Below are positions 1 to 8,863 of a stretch of 64,000 bases of DNA, in pieces. Source of the DNA: CAVUBL01 sp963837945. GTDB lineage: Bacteria > Acidobacteriota > Thermoanaerobaculia > Multivoradales > DATKCC01. Each line of letters begins with the position of its first letter. The stretch's first letter is position 1. Where the stretch lies: the NCBI GenBank assembly GCA_963837945.1, contig CAWIQD010000015.1:62001-126000 (forward strand). The letters are read 5' to 3'. Under the pieces are notes generated by a model. That model was not told the origin of the DNA. It ran no database searches and saw only the letters and a program-made list of their open reading frames with translations. Position numbers and translations under genes: made by a program.

Positions 1-701
1 TGGCCAAGCCCGCCGCTCACGGACGCTGCTCGCTCTGCAACCGCCAGGTGCCGGCCGCCGACCTCGAGCCGATCGAGCTGATCCGCCCCGGGATCCTCGA
101 GCTCATCCGCGCCGACCACCCGGACCTCGCTCCGGGCGACACGATCTGCCGCGAGGACCTGAACCGCTACCGGGCCGCCTACGTCACCCACATGCTCGAG
201 GAGGAGCGGGGCGAGATCGGAGAGATCGAGGAAGAGGTGATCCACAAGCTCTCCGAGCAGGAGCTGGTGTCGGAGAACGTCAACACCGAGTTCGACGAGC
301 GCGCCACCTTCGGCCTGCGGCTCGCCGACCGGGTGGCCGCGGTCGGCGGCAGCTGGACCTTCGTGATCGGCTTCTTCGTCGTTCTGGTCGTCTGGATGGC
401 GATCAACTCCGCCGTCCTCCTCGCGCGCGCCTTCGACCCCTATCCCTTCATCCTCCTGAACCTCGTCCTCTCCTGCCTGGCGGCGATCCAGGCGCCGATC
501 ATCATGATGAGCCAGAACCGCCAGGAGGCGAAGGACCGCCTGCGCGCCGAGCACGACTACCGGGTGAACCTGAAGGCGGAGCTCGAGATCCGCCTCCTCG
601 GCGAGCGCGTCGACCGCCTGCTCAACCACCAGTGGCGCCGCCTCCTGGAGATCCAGGAGATCCAGATCGATCTCATGGAGCAGCTCGACAAGAGGAAGTA
701 G
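1..701 (+). CDS. DUF1003 family membrane protein (5' end cut by window edge)
   Basis: The reading frame is open from base 3 and bases 1-2 read 'tg', so the true start is probably an ATG one base before the window (M-AKPAHGRCSLCNRQVP). This start adds an N-terminal CxxC pair (CSLC) missing from a GTG start at 48. The middle carries the DUF1003 signature: GGSWTFVIGFF, a first membrane helix, then FDPYPFILLNLVLS, a second helix, and QAPIIMMSQNRQ. A charged C-terminal helix follows (DYRVNLKAELEI), probably cytoplasmic and coiled-coil. It is a two-helix inner-membrane protein of unknown biochemical role, and the family is common in soil and aquatic bacteria. The family call is secure; function is unknown. 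Confidence 0.9.
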   Translation, partial: AKPAAHGRCSLCNRQVPAADLEPIELIRPGILELIRADHPDLAPGDTICREDLNRYRAAYVTHMLEEERGEIGEIEEEVIHKLSEQELVSENVNTEFDERATFGLRLADRVAAVGGSWTFVIGFFVVLVVWMAINSAVLLARAFDPYPFILLNLVLSCLAAIQAPIIMMSQNRQEAKDRLRAEHDYRVNLKAELEIRLLGERVDRLLNHQWRRLLEIQEIQIDLMEQLDKRK

Positions 702-726
702 GCCCCTCTCTCCGCGGCCAGCCCTT

Positions 727-2283
727 CACCGCCAGAAGGACGGGACTCCGTTTGTGGCAGGATCGGTAGGCGCCCGATGCTCTCCAAGCGGGGGTCGTCC
801 GCGCGCAGCGCCAGTCGCCCTCCGATCAAGACGTAGCGGCCGGCGATGTCGCGGCGCCGGCCGGCGGGCAGCATGCCCAGACGATACGTGTTGACCAGCC
901 GAGGCGCACGCCTCCGGGGAGGGGCCGCGCGCCCCCTGCATCCGGAGACCGCGGCGCCGCGCTCGGCGAACAACTTGTCCAGGTACCACTGCGCTCCACA
1001 CGGTGAGAGCTGAAGTAGGCGACCCCGGAGGGGTCGATCACCCGGTCCCCCGGCCGAAGCCGGCCCTCGAGCCAGCGCAGCGACGCGATCTCGGGCGTGG
1101 CCGGCGCGCCGGGAGCCCGGAGGTAAGGCGACCAGGGCACCCCGATCGAGACCAGGGCCCGAGCAGGGCCAGGCCGACCGCCCAGCGCGCCCGCGATACC
1201 GTCTCCGCCATAGCGGCGGCCAGGAAGGGCACCGGCAGGCAGAGCATGTACGGCCAGGCGTGGGGGTGGAGGAACGGGAAGACCAGAGCGGGGAAGGCGA
1301 CGGCGAGGGCCCAAGGCGCCGCGCCGGGCCAGGGCGCCTCAGCGGCCGGCCCTCGCCGGGGGCGGCGGAGAAGGAGGCCGACGAGTACCGAGCCAGCGCA
1401 GCCTCCCGCGGCGAGCCACCAGATCGGATCCCGCACGACGTAGGGCCGCAGAACATGCCAGGGCCAGACCCGCGCGCTCGCCGCCGCCAGGCCGAAGAAG
1501 GTGCTATAGGTCGCGAGGAAGGGCCGCCAGCCTCCCATCGCCTGGACCGCCAGGAGCCAGGCCGCCAAGCCCGACGCCAAGCCGCGACGCCAAGCCGCCG
1601 GCGAGTTTCCTCCGGGACCCGCTGGACCCGCGCTCGCCCGCGGGCGACAAGAAGATTGCCAAGAGAGCGAGGGCCAAGACCGCGAGCGCGAAGAAGAGAC
1701 CCTTGAGGTGGTGGCTCGCGAGCCAGGCGACGGCGAGGCCGAGAGCGAAGAGATCGCCGGCGCGCCGCCGGGACAGGCAGCCGCTGGCAATCAGCAACCC
1801 GATGAGAATGGCCGTGTCGTAGCGCAGCTCGTAGGCGTGGACGGCGAAGGGACCGACCGCCAGGGTGAGAGCCGCCGCCAGGGCGAGCCGCCGGCCTCGG
1901 AGCCCCAGGCGGCGGAAGGCGAAGAGGAGCGCGAGGAGCACCCCGCAGGCCGCGGCGACGCGCGCCGAGCGCAGCGTCCAGCCCGGGTCCCGGACCGCAG
2001 TCCCGAGCCAGCCCAGCGCCAGCGTCCACGGCATGTAGAATGCCGGCTCCGCGGCGACGCCGTGCCAGTGAAGCCAGCCGGCGTGGAGTGCCAGGGACTC
2101 GTCGAAGTTGAGGCGTCGTGTCGCCGCGCACACCAGGAAAAGCGCGACGAGGACCGTGGCGACGGCGGCGCTTGCCAGGTAGAGCCAGGGGTGAAGCGCT
2201 CGTCCCTGGGGCGACTCGATCGCTGGCCCGGGCCCGGCCGGCCGGTCCTCGGTCTTCGGCGCGGCAGGCCTCGCCCCACTCAC
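727..2283 (-). pseudogene. GT-C type membrane glycosyltransferase, broken by at least three frameshifts
   Basis: Translation on the minus strand gives GT-C-like sequence spread over three frames. A probable GTG start at 2283 leads to a membrane helix and LNFDESLALHAGW, the acidic first-loop motif typical of ArnT/PMT-like enzymes. The frame changes near 1630 (continuing GLAAWLLAVQAMGGWRPF and FPFLHPHAWPYMLCLP), near 1170 (WSPYLRAPGAPATPEIASLR) and near 1000 (WYLDKLFAERGAAVSG). Each piece is hydrophobic, collinear and plausible, so the ancestor was one polytopic transferase of about 500 residues using a polyprenyl-phosphate sugar. Either the gene is decaying or this GC-rich stretch holds assembly indels. 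The exact 3' end is uncertain because the last frame has no clear natural stop. Confidence 0.6.
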
Positions 2284-2400
2284 GGCGCCGGGGCGACGAT
2301 CGGGAGGTTGGGTCGGCGGGGCTTCATCGGCGCGCTCGCTCTCTCCGGGCAACGGGCGTCGATTATGGGCCCTCGCCGCGGGCGGGACAAGCCGCGAGGG

Positions 2401-2527
2401 CGCCAGGGACTTCGAGAGGAAGGCACGCTCGAGGCCCGGGACCGAGGCGTGTACCTGGATGGGTGCCAAGGACTTCGAGAGAGGGACCGCCCGGGAATTC
2501 AATAGGGGTGCCGGGGGCTTCGAGAGG
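2401..2527 (+). repeat. Three imperfect 19-bp direct repeats
   Basis: The motif CGCCAGGGACTTCGAGAGG at 2401-2419 recurs as TGCCAAGGACTTCGAGAGA (2464-2482) and TGCCGGGGGCTTCGAGAGG (2509-2527). Start-to-start spacings are 63 and 45 bp, so it is not a CRISPR-like array. The repeats lie just upstream of the broken glycosyltransferase, between it and the terminator of the DUF4097 operon. No function is known to me. A small interspersed repeat or regulator-binding cluster are both possible. Confidence 0.55.
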
Positions 2528-2576
2528 CCGGCGATGTACCCGTCGCTCGGCGGACGCTCGGCGAAGCGATAGAGCG

Positions 2577-2621
2577 AAACGAGGACTCCGCCTGCGCGCA
2601 CGTCGCGTGGCGGAGTCCTCG
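2577..2621 (-). terminator. Intrinsic terminator of the sigma/DUF4097 operon
   Basis: A perfect 13-bp stem (CGAGGACTCCGCC at 2580-2592 with its complement at 2609-2621) is followed on the minus strand by TTT. It lies 23 bp past the stop codon of the last DUF4097 gene, where the operon transcript should end. The short T-run makes it a moderate terminator by appearance. Confidence 0.7.
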
Positions 2622-2643
2622 TCCCCGTGGTCAGCGGCTCTCG

Positions 2644-3480
2644 CTACGATCCGCCGCTCGCCGTGCCCCCCTTCCTCACGTAGATGTTCCCGTTGAAGGT
2701 CCGGAGGGTGATCTCCGGGCCGCCGCCGTGGACCGTGCCGCTCACCGCGCGGTTGACCTCCACGTGGTAGCGGCCGCCGGAGCGGTCGGGCGCGGCCGCG
2801 GAGGTGTCCTCGTGCACCGCGACGTCGAAGTCGGTGTAGACCTCGCCGTGGGTCGACTGGAGCTTGAGGGTGGCTTTCAAGTCAGGCGGGAAAGTCACGT
2901 CGACGTCGCCGTTCAGGGTGACGAACGACATCGGCTCGTCGGGCGTCACCCGGCGCAAGACGACCTTGACGCCGCCGTTGGTCGTGTGCGCGACGACCGA
3001 GCCCGCGACGTCCTCGGCGGTGATCCCGCCGTTGACGTTCTCCATCTCGAGCTCGCCACGCACCCCGCGCACCGAGATCTCGCCGCCGTTGACCGTCTTG
3101 AGCTGGAGCGAGGTGTCGCGCGGCACCTTGAGGTGGAGCTCGCCACCCTGGGGGCCTTCGACCTTCACCTCGACCTTGTTGTCCCGCTCCTCGGCGGTCA
3201 GGCCGAGGGCGGTGCCGCCGATCCGCTTCATGCCGCGGGCCTTGGCCGGCGGCGCCGGCGCGTGCTCCTGCTTGCCCGGCTGGCTGTCGATGACCACCTC
3301 CTGGCCGTCGTAGGCCTCGACCGAGATGCTGGCCATCAGGGTGTGGACCTCGACCCGCGCCGGCTGGCCGGGGTGGGACAGCGGAACGGTCAGCTCTTCG
3401 GCGACCGCTGGGTGGGCCGGCGCGAGACCGGCGCCCAAGGCGAGCAGCGCGGCGGCTGCGATGGGAAGTCTTCGGATCAT
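2644..3480 (-). CDS. DUF4097 secreted beta-helix protein (distal copy)
   Basis: A 278-residue protein. The signal peptide MIRRLPIAAAALLALG...HPAVA is followed by repeated short strands of the DUF4097/DUF4098 adhesin-like family, seen in the ladder LKTVNGGEISVRGVRG, MENVNGGITAEDVAG, HTTNGGVKVVL, FVTLNGDVDVTF and RTFNGNIYVRKG. The recurrent N-G-x-I/V steps predict a right-handed beta-solenoid. The ATG at 3480 overlaps the stop of the preceding gene in an ATGA junction, so translation is probably coupled. It is the last gene of an ECF sigma / anti-sigma operon. Periplasmic or surface location is inferred from the signal peptide; biochemical function is unknown. Confidence 0.85.
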   Translation of the reverse strand: MIRRLPIAAAALLALGAGLAPAHPAVAEELTVPLSHPGQPARVEVHTLMASISVEAYDGQEVVIDSQPGKQEHAPAPPAKARGMKRIGGTALGLTAEERDNKVEVKVEGPQGGELHLKVPRDTSLQLKTVNGGEISVRGVRGELEMENVNGGITAEDVAGSVVAHTTNGGVKVVLRRVTPDEPMSFVTLNGDVDVTFPPDLKATLKLQSTHGEVYTDFDVAVHEDTSAAAPDRSGGRYHVEVNRAVSGTVHGGGPEITLRTFNGNIYVRKGGTASGGS

Positions 3481-4391
3481 GACGTGGGTCCTCCTTGGCG
3501 GACGTAGATGTTGCCGTTGACGGTGGTGAGCGAATGCTCCGCACCACCCCCGCCGACCCGGATGCCGGAGAGCGACTTGCGCGAGAGGACGGTCATGCCG
3601 CCCTCCCGCCGGTGGCTGGTCTCGACCACGGGGCGGTAGGTGAAGGGGAAGTCGGAGTAGACGTCCCCGTTCAGGGTCTTGAAGCGGAAGTCGGCGGCGA
3701 GATCGGGCTGGAAGGCGACGTCGATCTCGCCGTTGACGCTCGAGAAGGTGCAGGCCTCGCGGGGGTTCTCGGCGAAGCGCACGGTGACGCCGCCGTTGAC
3801 CGAGGTCGCGCGGCCGGAGCCGGAGACGCCGGTCGCCTCGACCGGTCCGTTGACGTTGGCCACCCGGAACGGTCCGCGGTGGCCGGTGAGGGTCACCTGG
3901 CCGTCGAGCACCGAGGAGAGGTCGACCGCGACCCCTTGCGGCACCTCGAGGTCGATGTCGTACTCGGCCTTCGCGTGGTCGTCCGGGCCGTCCCGATCGT
4001 CGTGGTGCCGGGTGCCGCAGGGGTGGCCGACGTAGACCTCGATCGCGCCCTCGGGGTGGCCGATGCCCAGGGCCATCTCGCGCTTGGCGCGATCGACGGC
4101 CGCCCGGGTGTCCCCCGAGAAGCTTTCGTGGACCACCATCCGGACCTCGTCGCCGTCGTAGCCGCGGGCGGTGACCGAGCCGAAGACGTTGCACACCCGG
4201 AGGCGGCGCTCCTGCCCCGCGACCGCGCCCGGCTCGAAGCGCAGGGTCTCGTTGCGGGTGGCGGTCTCCTGAGTGGCGGCGGCCGGCCGGGCGACGATGA
4301 GGCCGAGCGCGACCGGCACCAGCAGCACGCCGAGGGCGCAGAGGGTCTGGGCCGCGCTCCGGCGGAGCGGGCGTTCGGGCGATCGGTGCAT
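3477..4391 (-). CDS. DUF4097 secreted beta-helix protein (proximal copy)
   Basis: A 304-residue paralogue of the next gene. It has an N-terminal hydrophobic export segment (TLCALGVLLVPVALGLIVARPAAA) and then a ladder of N-G turns (VANVNGPVEATGVSG, TSVNGGVTVRF, FSSVNGEIDVAF, KTLNGDVYSDF, TTVNGNIYVRQG). A central insert rich in His and Asp (TRHHDDRDGPDDHAK) could bind metal, but that is only suggested by composition. It lies 47 bp after the anti-sigma gene and overlaps the following DUF4097 gene by 4 bp. Tandem DUF4097 proteins behind an ECF/anti-sigma pair are a recurrent arrangement, fitting an envelope-stress role (inference). Confidence 0.85.
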   Translation of the reverse strand: MHRSPERPLRRSAAQTLCALGVLLVPVALGLIVARPAAATQETATRNETLRFEPGAVAGQERRLRVCNVFGSVTARGYDGDEVRMVVHESFSGDTRAAVDRAKREMALGIGHPEGAIEVYVGHPCGTRHHDDRDGPDDHAKAEYDIDLEVPQGVAVDLSSVLDGQVTLTGHRGPFRVANVNGPVEATGVSGSGRATSVNGGVTVRFAENPREACTFSSVNGEIDVAFQPDLAADFRFKTLNGDVYSDFPFTYRPVVETSHRREGGMTVLSRKSLSGIRVGGGGAEHSLTTVNGNIYVRQGGPTS

Positions 4392-4438
4392 GGCGGATCT
4401 CCTTGGTCGGTGGTTTCGGATCGGGACCGTGTCGGCGA

Positions 4439-5317
4439 TCAGACGGAGGAGCCGAGGCGCTGGCGCACGTGCTGGCGGACCTCGGGGAGCACGGCCGGGT
4501 CGTCGGCCAGGCGGGTGGCCGCGCGCCGCGCCCCGGCCGCGCCGGAGTCGAGGAGCAGGTCGACCAGGGCGATCTGCACCATCGGCGAGTCCTGGTGGGG
4601 CAGGGCACGGAGCAGGACCGCCTGGACCGGCGGCTCGGACGCCACCGGCGCCAGGGCGTCGATCGCGGCCAGTCGCACGTTGACGTTCGGATCGGCGGTC
4701 GCGGTCGCGAGCAGAGCGGCGACCACCGGGCGGGTCGGCCGGTCGAGCCGGCCGCCGTAGGCGACGCCGCGCAGGCGGTCGACCGCCGACGGCTGGTCGA
4801 GGAGCGAGAGGGCGACCATCTGATTGAGCGAACGCACCTCGGAGCGGAGCGAGGCGACGTCGCCGCCGCGCCTTGCCCCGAGGAGTGTTCCGAGGCCGAG
4901 GCCCGCGACCAGGGCGACGGCGGCGACTCCGGCCACCCCGGCGAAGCGCAGGGCCGGCGCGCCCGCCCCGCCCGCCGGCAGCAGCGCGGCGAGCCAGCGC
5001 GGGCCCCGCCGGGAGCTGCGGCCATCCCGGACGCGCCCCGGCGCCCCGGGCACCTCGGAGCCGGGGGCGGGGCCCGCCATGCCGGCGCGGTAGGCGCCGA
5101 GCATGGCCTCGAACCGGGGCCGGAGCTCCTCGGCGGGCGGGGCCGCCTCGAGGGCCGCCAGGGCGCGCCACGTCCGCGCGAGCTCCTCGGCCTCGCGCCG
5201 GCAGGAGGCGCAGGTAGCGAGGTGCTCGTCGAGCTCGGCCGATGGGGTGCCGGCCGCCGCCGCCGGATCGGCCAGGCGGGCGGTCAGCTCTTCGAGAACG
5301 TCGTCGCAGCTCTTCAT
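4439..5317 (-). CDS. Anti-sigma factor: zinc finger, membrane helix and HEAT-like repeats
   Basis: A 292-residue protein. Residues 1-50 form a zf-HC2 anti-sigma domain with the metal motif HLATCASCRREAEEL. Around residues 125-150 a single membrane helix (GVAGVAAVALVAGLGLGTLLGA) is followed by a short heptad-like stretch. The C-terminal 130 residues form HEAT-like repeats (DPNVNVRLAAIDALAPVASEP, SPMVQIALVDLLLDSGA). The N-terminus should hold the ECF sigma factor encoded just upstream, and the HEAT half presumably lies in the periplasm as a sensor or protein-binding surface. The ATG at 5317 overlaps the sigma-factor stop (ATGA). Confidence 0.88.
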   Translation of the reverse strand: MKSCDDVLEELTARLADPAAAAGTPSAELDEHLATCASCRREAEELARTWRALAALEAAPPAEELRPRFEAMLGAYRAGMAGPAPGSEVPGAPGRVRDGRSSRRGPRWLAALLPAGGAGAPALRFAGVAGVAAVALVAGLGLGTLLGARRGGDVASLRSEVRSLNQMVALSLLDQPSAVDRLRGVAYGGRLDRPTRPVVAALLATATADPNVNVRLAAIDALAPVASEPPVQAVLLRALPHQDSPMVQIALVDLLLDSGAAGARRAATRLADDPAVLPEVRQHVRQRLGSSV

Positions 5318-5871
5318 GATGTCGCCTCACCGGCCAGTCGCCGGTAGTGGATCCTGAGCTCAGCCAAGGCCCGGTGGACGCGCACCCGGACCGCCCCCAC
5401 GGTGCAGCCGAGCACCTGGGCGATCTCGTCGTAGCCCAGGGCGGCGAAGCGCGCCATCACCAGCAGCTCGCGCTTCTCGACCGGCAGCTCGCCGAGCGCC
5501 AGGCCGAGCAGCCGCGTCTCCTCGCGCCGCTCGGCCGTCTCGGCCGGCTGCGGATCGAGGGCGACCGGCTCGGGAGCGTCCTCCTCGTGGGGCACCTCGC
5601 GGCGCGGCCCGCGCAGGTGGTCCATGCAGACGTTCCGCGCCAGGCGGTAGAGCCAGGGCAGGAAGTTGCCGTCCTCGCGGTAGGTGCCGCGGTACTTGAG
5701 CATCCGGAAGAAGACCTCCTGGACGAGGTCGCGGCTCGTCTCCCGGTTGCCGACCAGACGCAGGCAGTAGTTGAAGAGGCGCGCGTGGTGGCGCTCGAAC
5801 AGGATCGAGAGCTGCTCCACGTCCCCGCCGCGAACCTGCATCATCACCTCCCCGTCGGTCAGCGTGTCCAC
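5314..5871 (-). CDS. ECF-type RNA polymerase sigma factor
   Basis: A 185-residue sigma-70 family protein with only regions 2 and 4. Region 2 spans roughly residues 20-90 (FERHHARLFNYCLRLVGN, DLVQEVFFRMLKYRGTYRE, FLPWLYRLARNVCMDHLR). Region 4 spans roughly 120-175 (LPVEKRELLVMARFAALGYDEIAQVLGCTVGAVRVRVHRAL). First gene of a four-gene operon with its predicted anti-sigma factor and two DUF4097 proteins. ECF factors usually autoregulate, so a promoter is expected in the 107-bp gap to the divergent sugar dehydrogenase, though I could not identify one with confidence. Confidence 0.93.
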   Translation of the reverse strand: MDTLTDGEVMMQVRGGDVEQLSILFERHHARLFNYCLRLVGNRETSRDLVQEVFFRMLKYRGTYREDGNFLPWLYRLARNVCMDHLRGPRREVPHEEDAPEPVALDPQPAETAERREETRLLGLALGELPVEKRELLVMARFAALGYDEIAQVLGCTVGAVRVRVHRALAELRIHYRRLAGEATS

Positions 5872-5978
5872 TCGTCGGTCTCTCCCCGCGTTCCCTTCAC
5901 GTCCCTTGTCTACCGGCCGCAGGCCCGGGCGTTACAGGCAACGGTGCCTTCCTCCCGCCGGCAGGCGTATGATGAAGT

Positions 5979-7754
5979 ATGGCCATAAGCGCCTGGCTTC
6001 GCACCGCCTCGACGATCCTCCTCCCGTCGGCCTTGGCCGCGCTCTCGCCCGGGCTCGCAGCGGAAGCCCGGGCCCAGGGCCTCGCCCTCGACACGGTCGA
6101 GACCGCCAACGGCTTGGTGCGGCCGGTCGGGATCGTCCCGCCCGGCGACGGCTCGGGCCGGCTCTTCCTGGTCCAGCAGACCGGACAGATCCTGATCTAC
6201 GACGGCGTCTCCGTCCAGGCGACGCCTTTCCTCGACCTCTCGGCCAAGGTCGCCTGCTGCGGCGAGGAGGGGCTCCTGGGGCTCGCCTTCCATCCCGGAT
6301 ACCCGGGCGACGACAGCTTCTTCGTCGACTACACCCGGACCGAGGCGGGCACCGGGCAGCTCCAGACGGTGGTCGCCCGCTACCGGGTGTCGGCCGGCGA
6401 CCCCGACCTGGCCGACGCCGGCTCGGAGGAGATCCTGCTCACCGTCGACCAGCCGTTCGCCAACCACAACGCCGGCCAGCTCGCCTTCGGGCCGGACGGC
6501 GACCTCTACGTCGCGCTGGGCGACGGCGGCAACGGCGGCGACCCGAACGAGAACGGCCAGGACCCCGGGACCCTCCTCGGGGCGATCCTGCGCCTCGACG
6601 TGGACTCGACCCCCGCCGCCGGTCTCGCCTACGCCATCCCGCCGGACAACCCCTTCGTCGGGGTGGCCGGGGCGCGCGCCGAGGTCTGGGATTACGGCCT
6701 GCGCAACCCGTTCCGGTTCTCCTTCGACCGCCAGACCGGCGACCTGTGGATCGCCGACGTCGGCCAGGGGCTGTGGGAGGAGATCGACCTCGAGGCGGCC
6801 GGCGGCCCTGGCGGGCACAACTACGGCTGGGACTGCCGCGAGGGCTTCCACGCCTACTCCGACCCGAACGGCGACCACAACTCGACCTGCACCGGCACCG
6901 GCTACACCGACCCGATCCTCGAGTACGGCCACGACGCCGGACGTTGCTCGGTGACCGGCGGCTTCCGCTACCGGGGGACGGCCGAGCCCCGCCTCGCGGG
7001 CGTCTACCTCTACGCCGACTACTGCACCGGCGAGCTCTTCGGCACGGTGCCGCGTTGCGACGGCGCGTGGCAGAGCGAGCCGCTCCTCGACCTGCCGTAC
7101 AACGTCACCTCGTTCGGCGAGGACCATGCCGGTGAGCTCTACTTGACCGAGTACCACGGCGACGGCTCGGCGACCGGCAAGGTCCACCGGCTGATCCTCG
7201 CCGCCGGCTCGGGCGGCCCCGACCTCCAGGTGGCGCCCGCGAGCCACGACTTCGGCTCGGTCGAGGTGGGCGACACCGTCGAGCTCGCCCTCACCCTGAC
7301 CAACGCCAACGCCGGGCCGGAGGCGGTCGCCGTCGCTTCGGCCGACCTCACCGGACCGCCGGCCGTCGGCCTCGATCCGAACGACGGCCTCCCGGCCTGC
7401 CACGGCCTCCACCCCTGCCTGCCGCCCGGCGCGAGCTGCAAGATCACGCTCCGGGTGCACGCCGCCACGACCGGCGACCTCGCCTCGAGCCTCGACTTCG
7501 GCGGCAACTTCGCCCCCGAGCAGGTGACCGTCTCCGGCCAGGCCGTGGCCTGCACCTCGGAGGTGAACCCCACGTTCTCGAGCCAGACGGTTTCCGACAG
7601 CCAGACCTATCGCGCCTGCGACACGCTCACCGCCGGCCCCGACTTCACGGTCGCCGCGGGCGGTGACGTGACCTTCCAGGCGGGGACGAGGATCGTCTTG
7701 ACCTCGGGCTTCCGGGTACTCGCCGGCGGCCACCTCACCGCCCAGATCTTCTGA
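5979..7754 (+). CDS. Secreted PQQ-dependent sugar dehydrogenase with C-terminal anchor-type domains
   Basis: A 591-residue protein with an N-terminal signal peptide (cleavage near EARAQG). Residues 40-405 form a six-bladed propeller of the soluble aldose/glucose sugar dehydrogenase family: RPVGIVPPGDGSGRLFLVQQTG, CCGEEGLLGLAFHPGY, and HNAGQLAFGPDGDLYVALGDGG, which includes the conserved active-site His and the calcium/PQQ loop region. Next comes an Ig-like 'choice-of-anchor' domain (DLQVAPASHDFGSVEVGDTV) and a short C-terminal repeat domain of the coathanger-stack type (FTVAAGGDVTFQAGTRIVLTSGF). Predicted role: periplasmic or surface oxidation of aldoses with PQQ, feeding electrons to the respiratory chain. 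No PQQ synthesis genes lie nearby. Confidence 0.88.
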   Translation: MAISAWLRTASTILLPSALAALSPGLAAEARAQGLALDTVETANGLVRPVGIVPPGDGSGRLFLVQQTGQILIYDGVSVQATPFLDLSAKVACCGEEGLLGLAFHPGYPGDDSFFVDYTRTEAGTGQLQTVVARYRVSAGDPDLADAGSEEILLTVDQPFANHNAGQLAFGPDGDLYVALGDGGNGGDPNENGQDPGTLLGAILRLDVDSTPAAGLAYAIPPDNPFVGVAGARAEVWDYGLRNPFRFSFDRQTGDLWIADVGQGLWEEIDLEAAGGPGGHNYGWDCREGFHAYSDPNGDHNSTCTGTGYTDPILEYGHDAGRCSVTGGFRYRGTAEPRLAGVYLYADYCTGELFGTVPRCDGAWQSEPLLDLPYNVTSFGEDHAGELYLTEYHGDGSATGKVHRLILAAGSGGPDLQVAPASHDFGSVEVGDTVELALTLTNANAGPEAVAVASADLTGPPAVGLDPNDGLPACHGLHPCLPPGASCKITLRVHAATTGDLASSLDFGGNFAPEQVTVSGQAVACTSEVNPTFSSQTVSDSQTYRACDTLTAGPDFTVAAGGDVTFQAGTRIVLTSGFRVLAGGHLTAQIF

Positions 7755-7764
7755 ATCGGATGCC

Positions 7765-7799
7765 CTTCGCAATCCCTCGGTCTCCTTCCCACCCCACGG
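7765..7799 (+). repeat. Dispersed C-rich intergenic repeat, copy 1 (diverged)
   Basis: This stretch, starting 10 bp after the sugar dehydrogenase stop, contains CTTCGCAATCCCTCGG and TCCTTCCCACCCCACGG. The same order of blocks recurs at 25791-25825 and 30496-30530, each near a gene end. This is the most diverged of the three copies. It abuts the palindromic element at 7821-7858. Confidence 0.5.
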
Positions 7800-7820
7800 C
7801 TCCAGAATCACTCCGAACCC

Positions 7821-7858
7821 CATGAAGCGGCCGAGCTCTGTCTCGGCCGGGCGAACGG
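7821..7858 (-). repeat. Palindromic hairpin element, empty copy (group II intron target)
   Basis: On the minus strand this 38-bp element reads CCGTTCGCCCGGCCGAG, ACAGAG, CTCGGCCGCTTCATG. The arms CGGCCGAG/CTCGGCCG form an 8-bp hairpin with a 6-nt loop. A copy identical at 37 of 38 positions lies at 10492-10525 in the opposite orientation, except that a group II intron separates its CTT from CATG. The two copies bracket the ABC transporter gene pair. This copy therefore serves as the uninterrupted reference site. Confidence 0.8.
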
Positions 7859-7962
7859 CGCGGCCGGCACCCGACGGCGCCCGGTGACCCCGAAGCCCCC
7901 GCGCCCTGATCGGACCACTAGAAATCCGTGAACATCGGCCGACGGACGGCGTAGTACCGTCC

Positions 7963-8863
7963 ATGACCGCGGACCGGCGTCCGCCTCACCATCGAAGGGG
8001 TCACCAAGCGCTACCGGGGCGGGGTCGAGGCCCTGCGCGGGATCGATCTCGACCTGGGGCCCGGGATCCTGGGCCTCCTCGGCCCGAACGGCGCCGGCAA
8101 GTCGACCCTGATGCGCATCCTGGCGACCGTCACCCGGCCCACCGCCGGCACGGCGCGCTGGAACGGGGTCGACCTCGTCCGCAAGCCCGACGCGGTCCGC
8201 GCGGTCTTGGGCTACCTGCCCCAGGACTTCGGCGTCTACCCGCACCTCGACGCGGTCGAGTTCCTGCGCTACGTCGCGGCGGTCAAGGGGGTCGACGCCC
8301 ACCTCGCCCGGCGGCGGATCGACGAGCTCCTCGCGCTGGTCAACCTGACCGAAGCGAAGCGCCGGCCGCTCGGCGGCTACTCGGGCGGCATGCGCCAGCG
8401 GATCGGCATCGCCCAGGCGCTCCTCAACGATCCGCTTCTCCTGATCGTCGACGAGCCGACCGTCGGGCTCGACCCGGAGGAGCGGGTGCGCTTCCGCCAC
8501 CTGCTGGCCGAGCTCGCCGGCGAGCGGATCGTGATCCTCTCCACCCACATCGTCTCCGACGTCGAGGCGACCGCCCACCGGATCGCGGTGATCCGGGACG
8601 GCGCGCTCGCCGCGGTCGGCTACCCGGAGGAGCTCCTCGCCCGGGTCGAGGGCCGGGTCTGGAGCTGGGTGGTTCCCGGCGCGCGCCTGGGCGAGGTCCA
8701 GGAGCGCTACCTGCTCTCGGGCGCCGTCGCCCGCGGCGACGGGCTGCACGTCCGGGCGGTGGCGACGGCGCCACCCGAGCCGGGAGCGGTGGCGGTGCCG
8801 GCGACTCTCGAGGACGCCTACCTCGACCTCGCCGCCCGCCATCCCGCCGGAGCGGCGGCGTGA
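7963..8863 (+). CDS. ABC transporter ATP-binding protein (frame break near the N-terminus)
   Basis: From about 7979 to 8863 the frame encodes a complete ABC-2-type ATPase of about 295 residues: VRLTIEGVTKRYRGGVEALRGI, Walker A GPNGAGKST, Q-loop YLPQDFG, signature YSGGMRQR, Walker B LLLIVDEPTVGLD and switch His in STHI. The frame has a stop at 7964-7966 and no usable start before Walker A. The only good ATG (7963) is in the next frame, so one base is probably missing or extra between 7966 and 7981. The stop overlaps the GTG of the permease gene (GTGA). It should power the adjacent permease in exporting an unknown substrate. Confidence 0.85.

Noticed and set aside
2401..2527. Small CRISPR array
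   Set aside because: Only three imperfect repeats with spacing of 63 and 45 bp and no cas gene in the window.
5910..7964. 684-residue minus-strand open frame opposite the sugar dehydrogenase
   Set aside because: Typical high-GC antisense frame; the plus-strand product has clear family motifs and a signal peptide.
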